A stretch of 64,000 bases of DNA from JBBWZH01 sp035544115 (GTDB taxonomy: Bacteria > Actinomycetota > Actinomycetes > Mycobacteriales > CADCTP01), in contig OY970235.1 of the NCBI GenBank assembly GCA_963714145.1, positions 8,990,001 to 9,054,000 on the forward strand, in the 5' to 3' direction. Below the pieces are notes generated by a model. The model worked only from the letters and a program-made list of their open reading frames with translations. It ran no database searches and was not told where the DNA came from. The translations under genes and the position numbers were made by a program. This document shows, piece after piece, positions 61,805-64,000 of this stretch (the first letter of the stretch is position 1; each line of letters begins with the position of its first letter).

Positions 61805-62593
61805 TCAGCGCGCGCTGGCGGTGCCGTCGGTGCGGTCCAGCGCGTCCAGCGCGGCCAGGTCGGCGGCGTCCAGGGTGAAGTCGAAGATCTGCGCGTTGGC
61901 CTGGATCCGGTCCTGGTGCGCGGACTTGGGCAGCACGACGGTGTCCCGCTGCAGTGCCCAGCGCAGCAGCACCTGCGCGTTGCTGCGGCCGTGCTTCTCG
62001 GCCACCGCGGTGATCCGCCGGTCCTCGATGCCGTGCCCCTGCATCAGCGGGCTGTATGCCTGCACCACCACCTGCGCCTGCTGGCACGCCTCGACCAGCC
62101 GGCGCCGGTACGCGAACGGGTTGAACTCGATCTGGTTCACCGCCGGCGGCACGCTGGCCCGCTCGATCAGCTCGGTCAACTCGGCGGCGCCGTAGTTGGA
62201 GACGCCGATCGCCTTCGCCAGGCCCTGCGCCAGGAACTCCTCGAACCGGTCCCAGAACCGGGTGGCCGCGCCGGTCGGCCAGTGGATCAGGTACAGGTCG
62301 ACGTAGTCCAGGCCGAGCCGGTCCAGGCTGGCGGCCAGCTCGCGGTCCGGGTCGCCGCGGGGCATGAACTTGGTGGTGATGAACACCTCGTCCCGGGCTA
62401 GCCCGGAGGCGCGCAGCCCGGCGCCGACCCCCTCCTCGTTCTTGTAGAGCGCGGCGGTGTCGATGTGCCGGTACCCGGCGGCCAGCGCCCACTCCACCAC
62501 TCGGGCCGTGCCGCGCGGTGCGACCTGCCACACGCCCAGCCCGAGCAGCGGCATCTCGACACCGTCGGCGAGCCGGACGGTCTGGTCGGTCAC
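61805..62593 (-). CDS. Aldo/keto reductase
   Basis: 262 residues of the AKR barrel. LADGVEMPLLGLGVWQV start, catalytic Asp and Tyr in YRHIDTAALYKNEEGVGAGL, Lys in FITTKFMP, and His in LYLIHWPT. NADPH-site segment VLPKSAHQDRIQANAQIFDF. It resembles 2,5-diketo-D-gluconate reductase-type enzymes that reduce sugars or keto acids. Divergent from a glycosidase-like gene. Confidence 0.93.
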   Translation of the reverse strand: MTDQTVRLADGVEMPLLGLGVWQVAPRGTARVVEWALAAGYRHIDTAALYKNEEGVGAGLRASGLARDEVFITTKFMPRGDPDRELAASLDRLGLDYVDLYLIHWPTGAATRFWDRFEEFLAQGLAKAIGVSNYGAAELTELIERASVPPAVNQIEFNPFAYRRRLVEACQQAQVVVQAYSPLMQGHGIEDRRITAVAEKHGRSNAQVLLRWALQRDTVVLPKSAHQDRIQANAQIFDFTLDAADLAALDALDRTDGTASAR

Positions 62594-62654
62594 TGCTGCC
62601 TCCTGAGGATGGGTGGGATCGCAGTAGATACCGACGGATCGCGGCTGGCAAACC

Positions 62655-62672
62655 GCGACCGCGCGCGGTCGC
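62655..62672. promoter_or_regulatory. Perfect palindrome between divergent sugar-enzyme genes
   Basis: GCGACCGCGCGCGGTCGC, an 18-bp perfect dyad, lies just upstream of a TAGGGT -10-like box (62684-62689) that ends 8 bases before the downstream ATG. Likely operator or structured element. Confidence 0.45.
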
Positions 62673-62697
62673 GCCGGTCACCCTAGGGTTGTCCAAC

Positions 62698-63624
62698 ATG
62701 GACGGACTGAGCCTGGAGCGGTTGGTCGGTGGGGTGCCGATCCCCGGCCGCCGGCCGGCGGCGGTGGCGGTCGGGCCGCCCCGGCCGGCGGTCCGCTGCT
62801 GGGCCGGCGCGCCGAGCGCCACGCTCGTGGACGGCGTCGTCTACCTGGCCTACCGGGTCCGGGACGCGTCCAACGACGTGGCCACCACGATGATCGCCCG
62901 GTCCGTGGACGGGGTCCGGTTCGAGCCGCTGCTGGAGCTGGACAAGGCGCGGTTCGGCGCGATGTCGCTGGAGCGGCCGGCGCTGCTGCGGACCGCGGAC
63001 GGCCACTGGCGGCTGTACCTGAGCTGCGCGACGCCCGGCAGCAAGCACTGGTGGGTGGCGCTGCTGGAAGCGCCGACCATCGCCGGGCTGGCCCGGGTGG
63101 GGGCCCGCAGCGTGCTGCCCGGCAGCGCGACCACCGGCGTCAAGGACCCGGTGATCCGGCCGGCCGGCGCCGGCTGGGAGGCCTGGGTCTGCTGCCACCC
63201 GCTGGACGTCCGCGACGCCGAGGACCGGATGACGACGGCGTACGCGACCAGCGACGACGGCATCCACTGGCGCTGGCACGGCACCGCGCTGGCGCCCCGG
63301 CCGGGCCGCTGGGATGCCCGCGGCGCGCGGCTGACCGCGGTGCTGCCCGGCCCACCCAGCCAGATCGCCTACTACGACGGCAGGGCTACCGCGGCGGAGA
63401 ACTTCGACGAGCGCACCGGCCTGGCCGTGCCCGCCGGCCCGGACGGCCTGCGCACGCTGCAGGCGGTCGGCACCCGGCCGGTGGCGCAGGCCGAGGGCGG
63501 CCGCGGTGGCCTGCGCTACCTGGACGTGCTACCGCTCCCGGACGGCAGCCACCGGCTCTACTACGAGGCGACCCGGCCGGACGGCGCGCACGAACTGCGC
63601 ACCGAACTGCACCCCCCGCACTGA
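62698..63624 (+). CDS. Five-bladed beta-propeller glycosidase-like protein
   Basis: 308 residues. Blades repeat short motifs of the GH43/GH62/GH130 type: ATLVDGVVYLAYRVRDAS, MSLERPALLRTADGHWRLYLSC, GVKDPVIRPAGAGWEAWVCCHP, YATSDDGIHWRWHGTAL, GLRYLDVLPLPDGSHRLYYEATRPDG. No signal peptide, so it is cytoplasmic. Catalytic residues cannot be fixed by eye. The neighbouring aldo/keto reductase suggests a carbohydrate context. Confidence 0.72.
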   Translation: MDGLSLERLVGGVPIPGRRPAAVAVGPPRPAVRCWAGAPSATLVDGVVYLAYRVRDASNDVATTMIARSVDGVRFEPLLELDKARFGAMSLERPALLRTADGHWRLYLSCATPGSKHWWVALLEAPTIAGLARVGARSVLPGSATTGVKDPVIRPAGAGWEAWVCCHPLDVRDAEDRMTTAYATSDDGIHWRWHGTALAPRPGRWDARGARLTAVLPGPPSQIAYYDGRATAAENFDERTGLAVPAGPDGLRTLQAVGTRPVAQAEGGRGGLRYLDVLPLPDGSHRLYYEATRPDGAHELRTELHPPH

Positions 63625-63692
63625 CCGTCCACACCGCACGGTCCACTCGGCACCGTCCACCGTGGACGGCCACTCGGGCCGGTCGCGGCGGG

Positions 63693-64000
63693 TCAGCCGG
63701 CCGGCTCGGCCGGGAGGTCGGCTTCGGGCCGCAGCGCGATCACCGAGACCGACAGGTCCGGCGGTGGCGCGGCGGCCAGCCAGCGGTCGGCCTCGTTGTC
63801 GCGCAGCGGGCGGGCGTCGCCGGCGAAGTCGGCCACCTCCGCCTGGTCCAGCACCAGGTCCGGCAGCGGGCCGCTGCGGGCGGCCTTGCCCAACGCGGCC
63901 ACCGGCAGCGGCATGGCCGAGGCGAGCAGCACCACGTTGCCGGCGTCCCGCTCCTTCAGCAGGTCCGCCGCGGTGACCATGGTGACGTGCTCGAACCCGG
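63693..64000 (-). CDS. C-terminal part of an unrecognised protein, 5' end outside window
   Basis: The frame is open to the right edge of the window. The visible 102 residues end with a segment that includes VTAADLLKERDAGNVVLLASAMP and LPDLVLDQAEVADFAGDARPLRDNEADRWLAAAPPP. I do not recognise the family. Convergent with the glycosidase-like gene; the short palindrome CCGTCCACCGTGGACGG (63653-63669) lies between them. Confidence 0.6.
   Translation of the reverse strand, partial: GFEHVTMVTAADLLKERDAGNVVLLASAMPLPVAALGKAARSGPLPDLVLDQAEVADFAGDARPLRDNEADRWLAAAPPPDLSVSVIALRPEADLPAEPAG

Noticed and set aside
62655..62672. Terminator
   Set aside because: It lies between divergent starts, not after a gene end; an operator or promoter-linked dyad is more likely.

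Overview
The window is high-GC actinobacterial chromosomal DNA. Lsr2, CarD, DisA, RadA, ClpC, an F420-type PPOX protein, EspC-like secretion substrates, an AfsR-like regulator and leaderless promoters all fit an actinomycete, most likely of the Micromonosporales type; genus and species cannot be decided from the sequence alone. I see no phage, transposase, integrase or CRISPR array.

Backbone: coaX (partial)-lysS-lsr2-clpC (1-5941), mutY (7338-8231), disA and radA (9084-11986), carD-ispD (15497-16712), ispF (28793-29296), cysS and rlmB (39888-42303). This is the gene order I know from other actinobacteria, where carD-ispD-ispF-cysS-rlmB are close together. Here two blocks split that run. Block 1 (16.7-28.6 kb) holds a second IspD-like gene with a zinc-ribbon gene, a 2-oxoacid dehydrogenase operon (E1 alpha, E1 beta, E2), PTS enzyme I, and a SorC-regulated glucitol-type PTS operon ending in a Rossmann/SAF oxidoreductase. 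Block 2 (29.3-39.9 kb) holds an AAA+ ATPase, a TPR membrane protein, an EspC-like protein, a WxG-bearing protein, a repeat-rich unknown, a divergent sigma factor, and then PP2C phosphatase, Ser/Thr kinase and FHA-like protein in overlapping order. Block 2 looks like one secretion/signalling module and is the best gene-level candidate for an undescribed system.

Right part: a sugar ABC transporter operon with a divergent LacI regulator (42.5-48.3 kb), an MFS exporter with its own divergent LacI regulator (48.6-51.3 kb), a secreted trypsin-like protease, tRNA-Thr(UGU), a cyclophilin lipoprotein, an RNHCP protein, a secreted Ig-like protein, an AfsR-like regulator, a PAS-GGDEF diguanylate cyclase, a two-ORF leader before an OmpR-type DNA-binding protein, and metabolic genes to the end.

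The most striking non-coding signal is a family of phased repeats in intergenic DNA: six loci (6998-7342, 12078-12194, 12233-12376, 12417-12580, 28708-28770, 48389-48636). Each has a 23-bp dyad of exact 9-5-9 layout (GGTGRYGGC, five bases, GCCRTCACC-like) flanked by 20-bp units that point in opposite orientation on the two sides. A second global signal is a recurrent gapped palindrome GTCC-N5-GGAC (about 20 sites), mostly inside genes. All counts were made by eye.
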